Shown here piece by piece: positions 47,449 to 56,070 of a stretch of 64,000 nt of DNA. The stretch is from JAWWPY01 sp963822825. Its GTDB lineage: Bacteria; Actinomycetota; Actinomycetes; Streptosporangiales; Streptosporangiaceae. The translations under genes were made by a program, and so were the position numbers. The notes beneath the pieces were generated by a model that was not told where the DNA came from, searched no databases, and saw only the letters and a list, made by a program, of their open reading frames with translations. The first letter of the stretch is position 1. Each line of letters starts with the position of its first letter. The stretch spans positions 62,001-126,000 of the forward strand of contig CAWGIW010000011.1 of the NCBI GenBank assembly GCA_963822825.1, given 5' to 3'.

Positions 47449-48621
47449 CTAGACGCCGTAACGGATGTTGAAGTACAGCATGACATCAAGAGCCGTTCTT
47501 GTGTTGCCGCCGAGCATGTCAACCAGCGCGGGTCGCTGCCTGGATGCGATCGCAGCGAAGGCGTCCGCGAAGAACTCCCGGCGGCCGAGCGACCCGGCCT
47601 GCTTGTGGAAATCACTGACCAGGGAGTCGACGCAGCGGTCGTAGAGCTTGCGGAACTCCGCGGAATCGGACTGCCACCGCCCGCCAGGACCGTCGATGTC
47701 GTCGAGGGCATGCCCGATCTCGTGGCACATGACGTCGGGGGCAGCCGAGGGACGCGAGCCCACGATGATCTTGCGCTCGCCATAGGCCCCTGCGCAGGCG
47801 TCCCAGGTGGCGCGGCCCGAGGGCAGCGGAACGCCGCGAAGGCGGCCCATGTCGTCAAGTTCCGGGACGCCGCCGACCCCCACGTGGATGGCCGCCAGGC
47901 CGGCCGCGAGGCTCTCCTTGATCGCGTGCGGCAATTCGGCGAGACGGTCGATGGCCCGGACGATCTCCGGGGGCGGCACCGTGTCCGCAAGCCACTCGCG
48001 GTGCAGAAGGTGCTCAAGCGCACCGCAGTCGCGGCGGCCGCCGGCCGCTCTCCGCGCGTGGGCGATCTCATACCAGGGCAGTCGCGCGCGGGTATCAGCG
48101 GGATTCGGCCTGGCCTGGGCCGGCCCGTCCGCAACACGTGCCTGTACGTCAGCGCGGCCAGGCTCCGGACGGATCGCGGCTCTCGCCTGCCCGAACCGGT
48201 GACTGCCGCCCGGGACGGCGGAACCGCCGGGGGTAACCGCGCCCGGGACGCCAGGCTTGCCCGGGACGGCGGGACGGTTAGGGACCTTTCTGCGCGGCAA
48301 GGGGGGAGGAGGGCCGCCGGGAGCGCGCCGGCCCGGCCACGTGGGCGGCCCAAGCGGAGGCCCGTCGCCCGCCGGTGGATCAGCAGCTCGCCGGCCAGCC
48401 GGAGGAGGGTTTACCGCTGGAGGGTTTAATGGCGGCCGGGCTACCGCGGCGTTCATCCTGCCCACGGCGGCGGGCGGCCAGCCCTCGTCGCGGCGGTGCC
48501 TGCCGCTTGTCGCAGCCGGGCCGCTCGGCCGCGGGGCCGCGTTCGGGCGTGCTGGTGACCGCGCGCCAGCCCGGCCCGGCCAGATAGACCGGCGGACGCG
48601 ATCGAAAAGCCGCAGCCGCAT
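47449..48621 (-). CDS. HEIGH-motif zinc metallopeptidase-like protein with Pro-rich N-terminus
   Basis: The 390-residue protein starts MRLRLFDRVRRSIWPGRAG and continues with about 150 residues of Pro/Ala/Arg-rich disordered sequence. The C-terminal domain (about 190-390) has VMCHEIGHALDDIDG, an HExxH-type zinc motif, and FHKQAGSLGRREFFADAFA, where a Glu may be the third ligand. The pattern resembles anthrax lethal factor-like (ATLF) metallopeptidase domains, a tentative match. No signal peptide is seen. The ATG at 48621 has GGGAG 8 nt upstream. The 84-residue partner follows after 5 nt. Substrate and export route are unknown. Confidence 0.75.
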   Translation of the reverse strand: MRLRLFDRVRRSIWPGRAGARSPARPNAAPRPSGPAATSGRHRRDEGWPPAAVGRMNAAVARPPLNPPAVNPPPAGRRAADPPAGDGPPLGPPTWPGRRAPGGPPPPLPRRKVPNRPAVPGKPGVPGAVTPGGSAVPGGSHRFGQARAAIRPEPGRADVQARVADGPAQARPNPADTRARLPWYEIAHARRAAGGRRDCGALEHLLHREWLADTVPPPEIVRAIDRLAELPHAIKESLAAGLAAIHVGVGGVPELDDMGRLRGVPLPSGRATWDACAGAYGERKIIVGSRPSAAPDVMCHEIGHALDDIDGPGGRWQSDSAEFRKLYDRCVDSLVSDFHKQAGSLGRREFFADAFAAIASRQRPALVDMLGGNTRTALDVMLYFNIRYGV

Positions 48622-48793
48622 ATCTCGCACTCCCGCGATCGCGTGCCAGGGGGTCCAGGGGCAAGGGTATGACGAAACATGCCCAACGTCATCTGCCGTC
48701 ACTCAATGTAACGCGACACGGCCCACTAGGGTATTCCCGATAACTACCCGCATTCGCCAACGAATCTGACCCGGCGGCGGCTAGGCTTCGGCC

Positions 48794-49081
48794 ATGTTGC
48801 TGCTGGGCGCCTCCTTCGCCCTGCTCACGGTCGGTTTCTGGGTGCGCTGGGCACGTCGGCCACGCCGGCCGGTCCGTCCTGCCGGACCTGCGGCCGAGGC
48901 TGCTTTCCGGAGGCACCCGGCGGGCCGTGCGCTGAGCGACGACGTCGATCTGGCAGCGGCGCAGCGGCCGAACATGTTCCCCGTCTCGGCGCACCCGAAC
49001 GGCCCGGACGACGATCCCGAGTTTCTCACCGAACTGGACCGCCTGATCCGCGGCCGCCGCCAGCGCGGCCACGACGCCTAA
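48794..49081 (+). CDS. Small hypothetical membrane protein
   Basis: This 95-residue protein starts with a short membrane segment (MLLLGASFALLTVGFWVRW) followed by a basic Pro-rich patch (ARRPRRPVRPAGPA) and an acidic C-terminal part (DDDPEFLTELDRLIRGRR). It may be a membrane-anchored cytosolic domain. I do not recognise a family. It is convergent with ccsB, and a 7-bp hairpin lies between the two. Confidence 0.6.
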   Translation: MLLLGASFALLTVGFWVRWARRPRRPVRPAGPAAEAAFRRHPAGRALSDDVDLAAAQRPNMFPVSAHPNGPDDDPEFLTELDRLIRGRRQRGHDA

Positions 49082-49105
49082 CCACCTAAGGCCCGGTCCG
49101 TCGGC

Positions 49106-49123
49106 CAGTGGTGTTGACCACTG
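49106..49123. terminator. Short hairpin between convergent genes
   Basis: CAGTGGT (49106-49112) pairs with ACCACTG (49117-49123) around a 4-nt loop, between the 95-residue protein gene and ccsB. It is a plausible weak terminator. Confidence 0.45.
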
Positions 49124-49160
49124 ACGAACATCCGCGGCGTGGGGCCGGGGCCCGGGCGGG

Positions 49161-50240
49161 TCAGCTGAGGCCGGCGTAGGAGTGCAGGCCGGTGATGAAG
49201 ATGCTCACGCCGAGCAGATTGAACAGCAGGCAGCCGAACCCGGCCAGCTGGATAAACGCGGCCCGCCGGCCCCGCCAGCCCGCCGTGGCCCGGGCGTGCA
49301 GGAAGCAGGCGTAGACCACCCAGGTGATGAAGGCCCAGGTCTCGGTGGGGTCCCAGCCCCAGTACCGGCCCCACGCCTGGTCTGCCCAGATCGCTCCGGC
49401 CATGATGCCGAACGTCCAGATCGGGAATCCGAACATCACAGTCCGGTACGCGAGGCGGTCGATGACCTCGGGCGCGGGCAGCAACCGGAAGGCCCCCGCC
49501 GAGGCGGACTGCCGGCCGGCCGCGACCCGGCGGGTGTACCGGTCGGCCAGCAGGTAGACCACGGCCAGGGCGGCCCCGACCACAAAAGCCCCGACCGCCA
49601 GGGTCATCGCGGTCACGTGAATGGCAAGCCAGTACGACTGCAGCGCGACGGCGATCTGGCCGGCCGGGGTATAGATGACGGTCTCGGCCAGCCCGAGCGC
49701 GATCAGGATCGGGGCCATCACGAACAGGCCCAGGTAGTACGCCCGGTATCGGATCATGAGGACGAGGAAGAAGATGACCGCCACGCAGGTCGCCGACGTG
49801 ACGAACTCGTACATGTCCCCCCACGGGACCCGGTGTGCGGCGAGCCCGCGGGTCGTCACCCCGGTCAGGTGCGCGGCCAGCCCGAGGGCGTTCAGCAGCA
49901 GGGCCACCCGCACCCAGGATCCGGCCGGCAGCCAGGAACCGCGGCCCTGTTCCCGCGGGCCAGCCACGGAAGGCAGCCGCGGCGCTCCCCGGGCGTCAGC
50001 GTCCCCGTCGTCAGCGCCCCTGGCAGACACCCCCGCTCCCGGGCCGGCGGTGACCGCCGGGACGCCGGCCGCCACCAGTTCGGGTACCTCGGCCGCTGGG
50101 GCCACGGTCCTGGCCGGGTGCCGCCCGAAGGCGAAATCCCCTGCGTACGCGACCAGCGCCAGCGAGTACAGGACAAGAGCGCAGATCAGGAAGCCGTTGC
50201 TCAGATGGGCCAGGCCAACGTTGACGGTCACGAGCCTCAC
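49161..50240 (-). CDS. ccsB: Cytochrome c biogenesis protein CcsB/CcsA
   Basis: This membrane haem-handling protein of system II attaches haem to apocytochrome c with ResB. The 359-residue sequence has several membrane segments and the WWD-type motif in WADQAWGRYWGWDPTETWAF, with conserved histidines (AIHVTAMTLAV, CFLHARATAGW). A loop region near residues 40-95 is Ala/Gly-rich. GTG 50231, 8 nt after GGGGAG, may be the true start; the listed start overlaps the resB stop by 4 nt. The resB and resA genes lie upstream in the same operon. Confidence 0.92.
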   Translation of the reverse strand: MRLVTVNVGLAHLSNGFLICALVLYSLALVAYAGDFAFGRHPARTVAPAAEVPELVAAGVPAVTAGPGAGVSARGADDGDADARGAPRLPSVAGPREQGRGSWLPAGSWVRVALLLNALGLAAHLTGVTTRGLAAHRVPWGDMYEFVTSATCVAVIFFLVLMIRYRAYYLGLFVMAPILIALGLAETVIYTPAGQIAVALQSYWLAIHVTAMTLAVGAFVVGAALAVVYLLADRYTRRVAAGRQSASAGAFRLLPAPEVIDRLAYRTVMFGFPIWTFGIMAGAIWADQAWGRYWGWDPTETWAFITWVVYACFLHARATAGWRGRRAAFIQLAGFGCLLFNLLGVSIFITGLHSYAGLS

Positions 50241-51922
50241 TCCCCTTCTGTATCGGTGGGGGATGGATCATGGGGGCCGGGCGGCCCGGGATCGGCCACG
50301 ACCCGGCCGTCGTGCGCGGACCTGAGCGCCTCGGCCAGCCCGGCGAACTCGTCCTCGAACCCGCCACCCGCGTCGGTACGCACCAGGCCAGCCACATCGA
50401 CCAGGGTGCCGCCGTCGGCGCCCGGGTAGGCGCGCACGAACATCCTGCGCCGCCGGACGAAGAAGGACAGCAGCAGCCCGGCCAGTGCCGCTATCCCGGC
50501 CAGCAAAGCGGGCACCGTCCCCGGGTCGTAGGTGATGGCCAGGCTCACCCATGGCTGGTAGCCAGTGAACGTCAGCGTCCCGGCCCCGTTCGGCAGCTTC
50601 ATCGACTGGCCAGGCGCCAGCGGTCGCGGCGCGATCGGCAGCCTCTGCAGGCCGGTGTAGTCCAGGGTGTATACCGACTGCGCCGGGCCGCTGTTCATGC
50701 CCAGGTTCCCCGCGTAGGCGACCAGGCTCACCCTCGGGTTGAGCGGCGCAGGGAAGACCGACTCGAGCGTGCCCCCGGCGTCCACGGCGGTGGGCAGGAA
50801 CACACCGGCGAAACCTAGCTGCTTGGGCTGGGCGTCGGGAACCTTGACGACGCCCTCGGAGGTCAGGCCGGACTGCTGGACCGCGATGAAGGGCACCGCC
50901 TGGTTGAAGGCCACGTGCCCAGTCCCGTCGGTGACCTTGAAGACCGGCGCGTATCCGTGGCCGATCAGGAACACCTTCACCCCGTCCACATTCAGCGGAT
51001 GATTGACGCGCAGATCGTAGGGGCGCACGGGCGCGCCGGGCTCGGCCGAGTAGCTGATGTGGGCGTCGAACGCGGACGGCTGCCCGCGCAGTGTGCCTGA
51101 CGTTATGTAGGAAGCGGTGAACCGGTTGAGGGTGACGCTGAACGGCTGCAGATCCGCCGCGGACACCGCGCGCCCGGGATGGAACTCATCCAGCGAGGTG
51201 ACCGTGTTGGCGAAGGAACTCCCGGCGACCAGGAGCCGGTCTGCCTTGTAGCCGAACAGGCCGCCGAGGGCCACCGCGCCGAGCAGGGCCAGCAGCGCGA
51301 GGTGGAAGAGCAGGTTGCCGACCTCCCTGCGGTAGCCCTTCTCCGCGGACAGCCAGCCGTCACCGGTGCGCAGCCGGAATCTGCGCGCTTTCAGCAGGGC
51401 GGCCGCCGCATCGAGCGCGTCCCCGGGGGCCAGGCTGGTCTGGTGCCGCGCCGACTGCGGCAGCTTGGCCAGGTTGCGCGGCGCGGGTGGCGGCAGCGCG
51501 CTCGCCGAGCGCACCAGCCGGAAAGTCCGCGGCACCACACAGCCCGCGAGGGAGAGGAACAGCAGCAGGTAAATCGCGGCGAACCAGGGTGCGGCGAACA
51601 CGTTGAACAGGGACAGCCGGGCCAGCAGCGGGGCAAGCGCGGGATGGGAGAGGTAATACTGCTGCACCGACTGCGGGTCGATCCCCTGCTGGGGCAGCAC
51701 CGATCCGGGCACGCTCGCCACGGCGAGCAGGAACAGCAGCACGAGGGCGGTGCGCATAGAGGTGAGCTGACGCCACGCCCACCGCAGCCAGCCCAGGGCG
51801 CCGAATGGACCTGCCCCGGTCGGTCCCGCCCGCGCGCCCGCGGAGGCGGCGGGCTGCGCCGGCCGTTCCGTGGCGGATCCGTCCGGGTGCCTCGCCCCCG
51901 GCGGGACGCGCAGTCCGGTCAT
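50237..51922 (-). CDS. resB: Cytochrome c biogenesis protein ResB
   Basis: This partner of CcsB in system II cytochrome c maturation holds apocytochrome c and haem. The 561-residue protein has membrane segments near the N-terminus (ALVLLFLLAVASVPGSVLPQ, ACFLHARATAG is not in this protein), WFAAIYLLLFLSLAGCVV, HLALLALLGAVALGGLFGYK, a large extracytoplasmic region (YKADRLLVAG onward) and a final helix (ALLAGIAALAGLLLSFFVRRRR). The C-terminal tail is cytosolic. It overlaps ccsB by 4 nt. No ccdA-like gene is found between it and resA, unlike the usual order. Confidence 0.92.
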   Translation of the reverse strand: MTGLRVPPGARHPDGSATERPAQPAASAGARAGPTGAGPFGALGWLRWAWRQLTSMRTALVLLFLLAVASVPGSVLPQQGIDPQSVQQYYLSHPALAPLLARLSLFNVFAAPWFAAIYLLLFLSLAGCVVPRTFRLVRSASALPPPAPRNLAKLPQSARHQTSLAPGDALDAAAALLKARRFRLRTGDGWLSAEKGYRREVGNLLFHLALLALLGAVALGGLFGYKADRLLVAGSSFANTVTSLDEFHPGRAVSAADLQPFSVTLNRFTASYITSGTLRGQPSAFDAHISYSAEPGAPVRPYDLRVNHPLNVDGVKVFLIGHGYAPVFKVTDGTGHVAFNQAVPFIAVQQSGLTSEGVVKVPDAQPKQLGFAGVFLPTAVDAGGTLESVFPAPLNPRVSLVAYAGNLGMNSGPAQSVYTLDYTGLQRLPIAPRPLAPGQSMKLPNGAGTLTFTGYQPWVSLAITYDPGTVPALLAGIAALAGLLLSFFVRRRRMFVRAYPGADGGTLVDVAGLVRTDAGGGFEDEFAGLAEALRSAHDGRVVADPGPPGPHDPSPTDTEGE

Positions 51923-51990
51923 CGGGTCACCACCAGCGGTCGCTGTGTCATGAAGGCTGTGTCATAAGGGTGTGTCAATGAAGGCTCGAG

Positions 51991-52692
51991 TCATGAGGGC
52001 TGGGCCGCCGCCTGGGCAATCAGGTCCTTGAGACCGTTATAGGAGGCCCCGCCGATCACCCGCGCGGCGACCCGGCCGCTGCGCGCAATGACCAGTGTGG
52101 TGGGGATCCCGGCGGGCGGCACAGTACTGCGGAAATCAAGGGCTATCTCGTCGCCGGGGTCGTTGAAGCTCGGGTACTGGATGCCGAAGTCGCGCATGAA
52201 CGCTTCTGCGCTGGCCGGGCTGTCCCTGATGTCCACACCCAGGAACTGCACGCCGGAGGGGCGGAACTGACGGGCCAGTTGGGCGAGGGCCGGGGCCTCG
52301 GCGCGGCAAGGCGTGCACCACGAGCCCCAGAAGTTCATGACCACCACACGCCCGTGGTAGGCGGCCAGGCCGAGCTTCGCCCCGCCCAGCGCAGTCCCGG
52401 TGACCGCGGGCGCCACCGGCCCGCCGTGCGCCTTGAACACCGTCGTCCCGCTGCTGCCCGACACGAAGCTCTGCCCGTTGCTGGCCGGGGTGCTCTGCGC
52501 GATAGGCCCGGCCGCGCAGCCCGCCATCGTCATCGCGCCGACCGCGGCCAGCGCCGCCATGACGCCAAGCCGCTGCCCGTGCGGTCGAATCCCGTGGGGG
52601 CGGATCCAGAGCGGGCGGATCGTTAGCGGGCGGCCCCGGCGCACGCGCCTCGCGGGACGCGCGGAACCCGGCAGACGGGACACGGAAGGCAT
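51991..52692 (-). CDS. resA: ResA/TlpA-like thioredoxin-fold lipoprotein
   Basis: This extracytoplasmic thiol-disulfide oxidoreductase reduces the CXXCH cysteines of apocytochrome c. The 233-residue protein has a basic N-terminus, a lipobox-like MAGCAAG after a hydrophobic segment (MAALAAVGAMTMAGC), and the TlpA fold: VVVMNFWGSWCTPCRAEAP with the CTPC active site, FLGVDIRDSPASAEAFMRD and cis-proline-like PPAGIPTTLVIA. GTG 52683 has GGAG at better spacing than the ATG at 52692. resB follows after 68 nt. Confidence 0.9.
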   Translation of the reverse strand: MPSVSRLPGSARPARRVRRGRPLTIRPLWIRPHGIRPHGQRLGVMAALAAVGAMTMAGCAAGPIAQSTPASNGQSFVSGSSGTTVFKAHGGPVAPAVTGTALGGAKLGLAAYHGRVVVMNFWGSWCTPCRAEAPALAQLARQFRPSGVQFLGVDIRDSPASAEAFMRDFGIQYPSFNDPGDEIALDFRSTVPPAGIPTTLVIARSGRVAARVIGGASYNGLKDLIAQAAAQPS

Positions 52693-52817
52693 CTCCTACA
52701 GGCAGTAGTCGTGCCCTATTGTGCCGGACCCGGTCAGCCAGCCCGACAGCGGGCCGGCCTTTGCGCGCGCCGTGGCCGGCCGGGGGGCCCACCGCCCAGG
52801 CCCCCGCGGCGAGCCCA

Positions 52818-52877
52818 AACGACACCAGAGCGCCACCACTGTCGTCCTGGCGGCACCAGTGCGCCATGGGTGTCGTT
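52818..52877. terminator. Large imperfect hairpin between the phosphatase and resA genes
   Basis: AACGACACC (52818-52826) pairs with GGTGTCGTT (52869-52877); inside, CGCCA (52831-52835) pairs with TGGCG (52848-52852). It lies downstream of the phosphatase gene and upstream of resA on the same strand, so it could stop or attenuate transcription. Confidence 0.5.
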
Positions 52878-52921
52878 CGGCAGCAACGCGATGGGCTGGG
52901 GTTGGCGCTCGCGAGAATTGT

Positions 52922-53593
52922 TTACGCCCCGCTCACCTGCGGGCGCCCGCCCCCGGCGGGCTCCGCGTAGCTGACACCGGTGATGGCATCGCCCTCGTAG
53001 GCAAAGCTGGTCACGCTGCCCAGGGCGCATTGGCGACGCGCCGGGTGGTGCCACAACCGCTTGCCTTCCGCGGCCCGGCGGGCTATCCAGATCGGCAGCT
53101 GGTGGCTGACGCAGACCGCCTCGTGGCCGCGCGCGGCGCGGGCCACGTCGGCCATGACGGCAAACATGCGGGCCGCGATGGTCTCGTACGGTTCACCCCA
53201 CGACGGGCGGAACGGGTTGTACAGGTGACGCCAGTGGGCCGGGTTGCTCAACGCCCCGGCCCCGGGGCCGAATGTGGTCCCCTCGAAATGGTTCGAGGGC
53301 TCGATCAGCCGCTCATCGATCACCACATCGAGACCGAACTGAGCGGACAGCGGAGCAGCGGTCTCCACCGCGCGCTCCAGCGGCGAAGACAGCAGCGCTA
53401 CCACGTCGCGGCCAGCCAGGAAGCCCGCCGCTGCCTTGGCCATCAAGCGGCCGTCCTCGGAGAGATGGAAGCCTTGGATGCGGCCGTAGAGAATCCCGCG
53501 CGGGTTGTACACCTCTCCGTGCCGGACCAGGTGGACGACGGCGGCGGTGCTGGCCAGAGGAGAATCCCCCGCGGTGTTAGTCATAGCCCGCAT
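52922..53593 (-). CDS. Histidine phosphatase family protein
   Basis: The 223-residue protein has the phosphohistidine loop in VVHLVRHGEVYNPRG, SSPLERAVETAAPL and the second catalytic histidine in AVCVSHQLPIWIARR, with an acid/base region in DERLIEPSNHFEG. It acts on phosphorylated small molecules or proteins; the substrate is unknown. Histidine phosphatases occupy this position upstream of resA-resB-ccsB in mycobacteria as well. ATG 53593 or 53584 could be the start; no clear ribosome site is seen. Confidence 0.88.
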   Translation of the reverse strand: MRAMTNTAGDSPLASTAAVVHLVRHGEVYNPRGILYGRIQGFHLSEDGRLMAKAAAGFLAGRDVVALLSSPLERAVETAAPLSAQFGLDVVIDERLIEPSNHFEGTTFGPGAGALSNPAHWRHLYNPFRPSWGEPYETIAARMFAVMADVARAARGHEAVCVSHQLPIWIARRAAEGKRLWHHPARRQCALGSVTSFAYEGDAITGVSYAEPAGGGRPQVSGA

Positions 53594-53787
53594 AGCCTAC
53601 CGGGCCTGGTCCGGGTGTTACCGAGGCCCGGCTCCGGGCTCCGCGCCGACCCGCCAACCGGGGTAGGCTGAGGTCAGCGCGTGGTTGCGCCTAGGGTTCC
53701 GCGCCTCGCCCGTTCCGACGACCACAACCAGGGCTGGCGGGCTGGACCGAGCGGCGCCAGGTGCCTTGGGCATCGGCAGGGCTGCCG

Positions 53788-54738
53788 ATGACGGGAACCC
53801 ACACCTCACGGGACAGAAACCTCGAGGGCTCTATCCGTTGTGCCCGCGAGGGCCGGACCTGGAGCCGCTTCCTGAACGCCACCGCCCTCACCCTGATCTT
53901 CGTAGCCGCTGTCGCGCACGCCAGCTGGAACCTGTTCAGCAAGCAGGCGTCGTCCGCCGGGGCGGCCAGCTTCGTCTGGCTGATGTCCACGGTGGCCGCC
54001 GTGGTGTACCTGCCCGTGGTCATCGCGGACGTGATCGCGAGCCCGCCCCGGCTGACCGCGCTGTCCTGGGTGTTCATGGCCGGAACCGGCCTGATCCAGG
54101 CAGGCTATTTCCTGTTCCTGCAGACTGGTTACCGGCTGGGTGACCTGTCCTTGGTCTACCCGATCGGGCGCGGCACCGGGGCCCTGCTGGCCGCCCTGGC
54201 CGGGATCATCCTGCTCGCTGAGCGGCCCGGCACAGCCGGGATCGCCGGGATCCTGCTCATCGTGACCGGCCTGATCATCCTCGGCATTCCTGAAGCGTCC
54301 GCCAGGAAGGCAGTCACGACCCAAGCAATCATGTTCGCCCTGATCACTGGTGTGTTCATCGCCGCGTATACGTTGTGGGACAAGTACGCCGTCAGCACGC
54401 TCAAGGTTCCGTCACTGTTCCAGGGATACGCGGCCATGCCCGTGATGTCCCTGGCGCTTATCCCGTTCGCGCTGCGCGACAGGGCACGCACGGCCCGTGT
54501 GTGGCTGACCTATCGCCGCCAGGTTCTGGGCGCGGCCATGCTGGCGCCGCTCGCGTACATCCTGGTGCTGACCGCGTTGAGCTTCACCGCGGTCAGCGCG
54601 GTCGCACCGGCCCGTGAGGTCAGCGTTCTGTTCGGCGTGCTCCTCGGCCGCAGGCTGCTCGGCGAGGGCAGCCTGGGCCGCCGCCTTGGCGCCGCGGCAA
54701 CGATCGTCGCCGGAATCATCTGCATCGCGGTGGGTTAG
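53788..54738 (+). CDS. EamA/DMT-family membrane transporter
   Basis: This 316-residue protein has about ten hydrophobic segments in two EamA repeats: LTLIFVAAVAHASWNLFSK, GTGALLAALAGIILLAERPG in the first and ALITGVFIAAYTLWDKYAV, VLFGVLLGRRLLGEGSLG-type region in the second. EamA proteins export amino acids or metabolites, or act as nucleotide-sugar transporters; the substrate is unknown. ATG 53788 is a plausible start (GCAGGG upstream), with a basic leader before the first helix. It is convergent with hemL, separated by a terminator. Confidence 0.88.
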   Translation: MTGTHTSRDRNLEGSIRCAREGRTWSRFLNATALTLIFVAAVAHASWNLFSKQASSAGAASFVWLMSTVAAVVYLPVVIADVIASPPRLTALSWVFMAGTGLIQAGYFLFLQTGYRLGDLSLVYPIGRGTGALLAALAGIILLAERPGTAGIAGILLIVTGLIILGIPEASARKAVTTQAIMFALITGVFIAAYTLWDKYAVSTLKVPSLFQGYAAMPVMSLALIPFALRDRARTARVWLTYRRQVLGAAMLAPLAYILVLTALSFTAVSAVAPAREVSVLFGVLLGRRLLGEGSLGRRLGAAATIVAGIICIAVG

Positions 54739-54767
54739 GGCGGGTCCCGGAGCGGCGAAACCCGCCC
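54738..54767. terminator. Bidirectional hairpin between the EamA gene and hemL
   Basis: GGGCGGGT (54738-54745) pairs perfectly with ACCCGCCC (54760-54767). It starts at the EamA stop codon and ends before the hemL stop, fitting a shared terminator. Confidence 0.75.
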
Positions 54768-54771
54768 CGGT

Positions 54772-56070
54772 TCAGCCGAGTGCTACCGCCGCGGCGTCCG
54801 CGGCCCGGGGCAGCACCCCGGCGATCCGCTGCACTGCCTCGTCATCGTGCGCCGCGGACACGAACCAGGCTTCGTAGGGCGACGGCGGCAGGTAGACGCC
54901 GCCTTTCAGCATGGCGTGGAAGAACGCGGCGTAGGCGGCACTGGACTGGCCACGGGCCTCGCCGAAGTCGCGCACCGCCCGGTCAGTGCCGAGGAACACG
55001 GAGAAGAGGCTGCCCGCCTGCTGCACCCGGCAGGGCACCCCGCTGGCGGTCAGCGCGTCGCCCGCCAGTTTGGCGATGGCGGCGGAGACCTCGTCGAGCC
55101 GGGCGTACACCTCCGGCGTGCATGCCCGCAGGGTGGCCAGACCCGCCGCGGTGGCGAGCGGATTACCGGAGAGGGTGCCAGCCTGGTAGACCGGGCCACT
55201 GGGGGCCAGCCTGTCCATGATCTCTGCCCGGCCGCCGAACGCCGCCGCGGGCAGGCCGCCCCCCATGACCTTCCCGAACGTCGTCAGGTCCCCAGCGACG
55301 CCTTCCCGGCCGTACCAGCCGGAGTGGGTGACCCGGAATCCGGTGAGCACCTCATCCATGATCAGCAATGCGCCGTGGTCGCGGCAGAGCTGGGCGAGCA
55401 TCTCGTTGAAGCCGCCGGTCGGGGGTACGACTCCCATATTGGCCGGGCATGCCTCGGTGATCACGCAGGCGATCCGGGGGCCGTGGTTGACGAAGGCCTG
55501 GCGGACCGCCAGCGCGTCATTGTAGGGGAGGACGATCGTGTCCGCCGCGGACGCACCGGTGACCCCCGGCGAGTCCGGGAGAGCGAAGGTGGCCACCCCG
55601 GACCCGGCCGCGGCCAGCAACGCGTCCACGTGGCCGTGATAGCAGCCGGCGAACTTGACCACCACCCGGCGGCCGGTGAACGCGCGGGCCAGCCGGACCG
55701 CCGACATCGTCGCCTCGGTGCCGGAGCTGACCAGGCGAACCTTCTCCACCGGGGTCCTGGCCACGATCTCCTCGGCGAGCTCGACCTCGCCGGGGGTGGC
55801 AGTGCCGAACGACGTTCCCCGCGCCGCCGCCTGGGTCACCGCCGCCGTCACCTCGGGGTGGGCGTGTCCCAGGATCATCGGCCCCCACGAGCAGACCAGG
55901 TCCACGTACGTCCGGCCGTCCACGTCGGTGAGGTACGGTCCCCGGCCTGAGGCCATGAAGACCGGAGTCCCGCCCACCGCGCCGAACGCGCGCACCGGGG
56001 AGTTGACACCGCCGGGGATGACGCCGCAGGCACGGCTGAAGAACTGGGCCGACCTCGGCGTTCCGGTCAC
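54772..56070 (-). CDS. hemL: Glutamate-1-semialdehyde 2,1-aminomutase
   Basis: HemL converts glutamate-1-semialdehyde to 5-aminolevulinate in the C5 pathway, using PLP. The 432-residue protein has GGVNSPVRAFGAVGGTP, SSGTEATMSAVRLARAFTG, LIMDEVLTGFR and the PLP lysine in TTFGKVMGGGLPAAAFGG. The GTG at 56070 overlaps the upstream primase-like stop by 4 nt (GTGA). With hemA, hemC, hemD and hemB nearby it completes early tetrapyrrole synthesis. The ~94-bp repeat block and the primase-like gene separate it from hemB. Confidence 0.95.
   Translation of the reverse strand: MTGTPRSAQFFSRACGVIPGGVNSPVRAFGAVGGTPVFMASGRGPYLTDVDGRTYVDLVCSWGPMILGHAHPEVTAAVTQAAARGTSFGTATPGEVELAEEIVARTPVEKVRLVSSGTEATMSAVRLARAFTGRRVVVKFAGCYHGHVDALLAAAGSGVATFALPDSPGVTGASAADTIVLPYNDALAVRQAFVNHGPRIACVITEACPANMGVVPPTGGFNEMLAQLCRDHGALLIMDEVLTGFRVTHSGWYGREGVAGDLTTFGKVMGGGLPAAAFGGRAEIMDRLAPSGPVYQAGTLSGNPLATAAGLATLRACTPEVYARLDEVSAAIAKLAGDALTASGVPCRVQQAGSLFSVFLGTDRAVRDFGEARGQSSAAYAAFFHAMLKGGVYLPPSPYEAWFVSAAHDDEAVQRIAGVLPRAADAAAVALG

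Noticed and set aside
47605..48429. Plus-strand frame opposite the metallopeptidase
   Set aside because: No recognisable domain, and the minus strand has the HEIGH motif and a good ribosome site.
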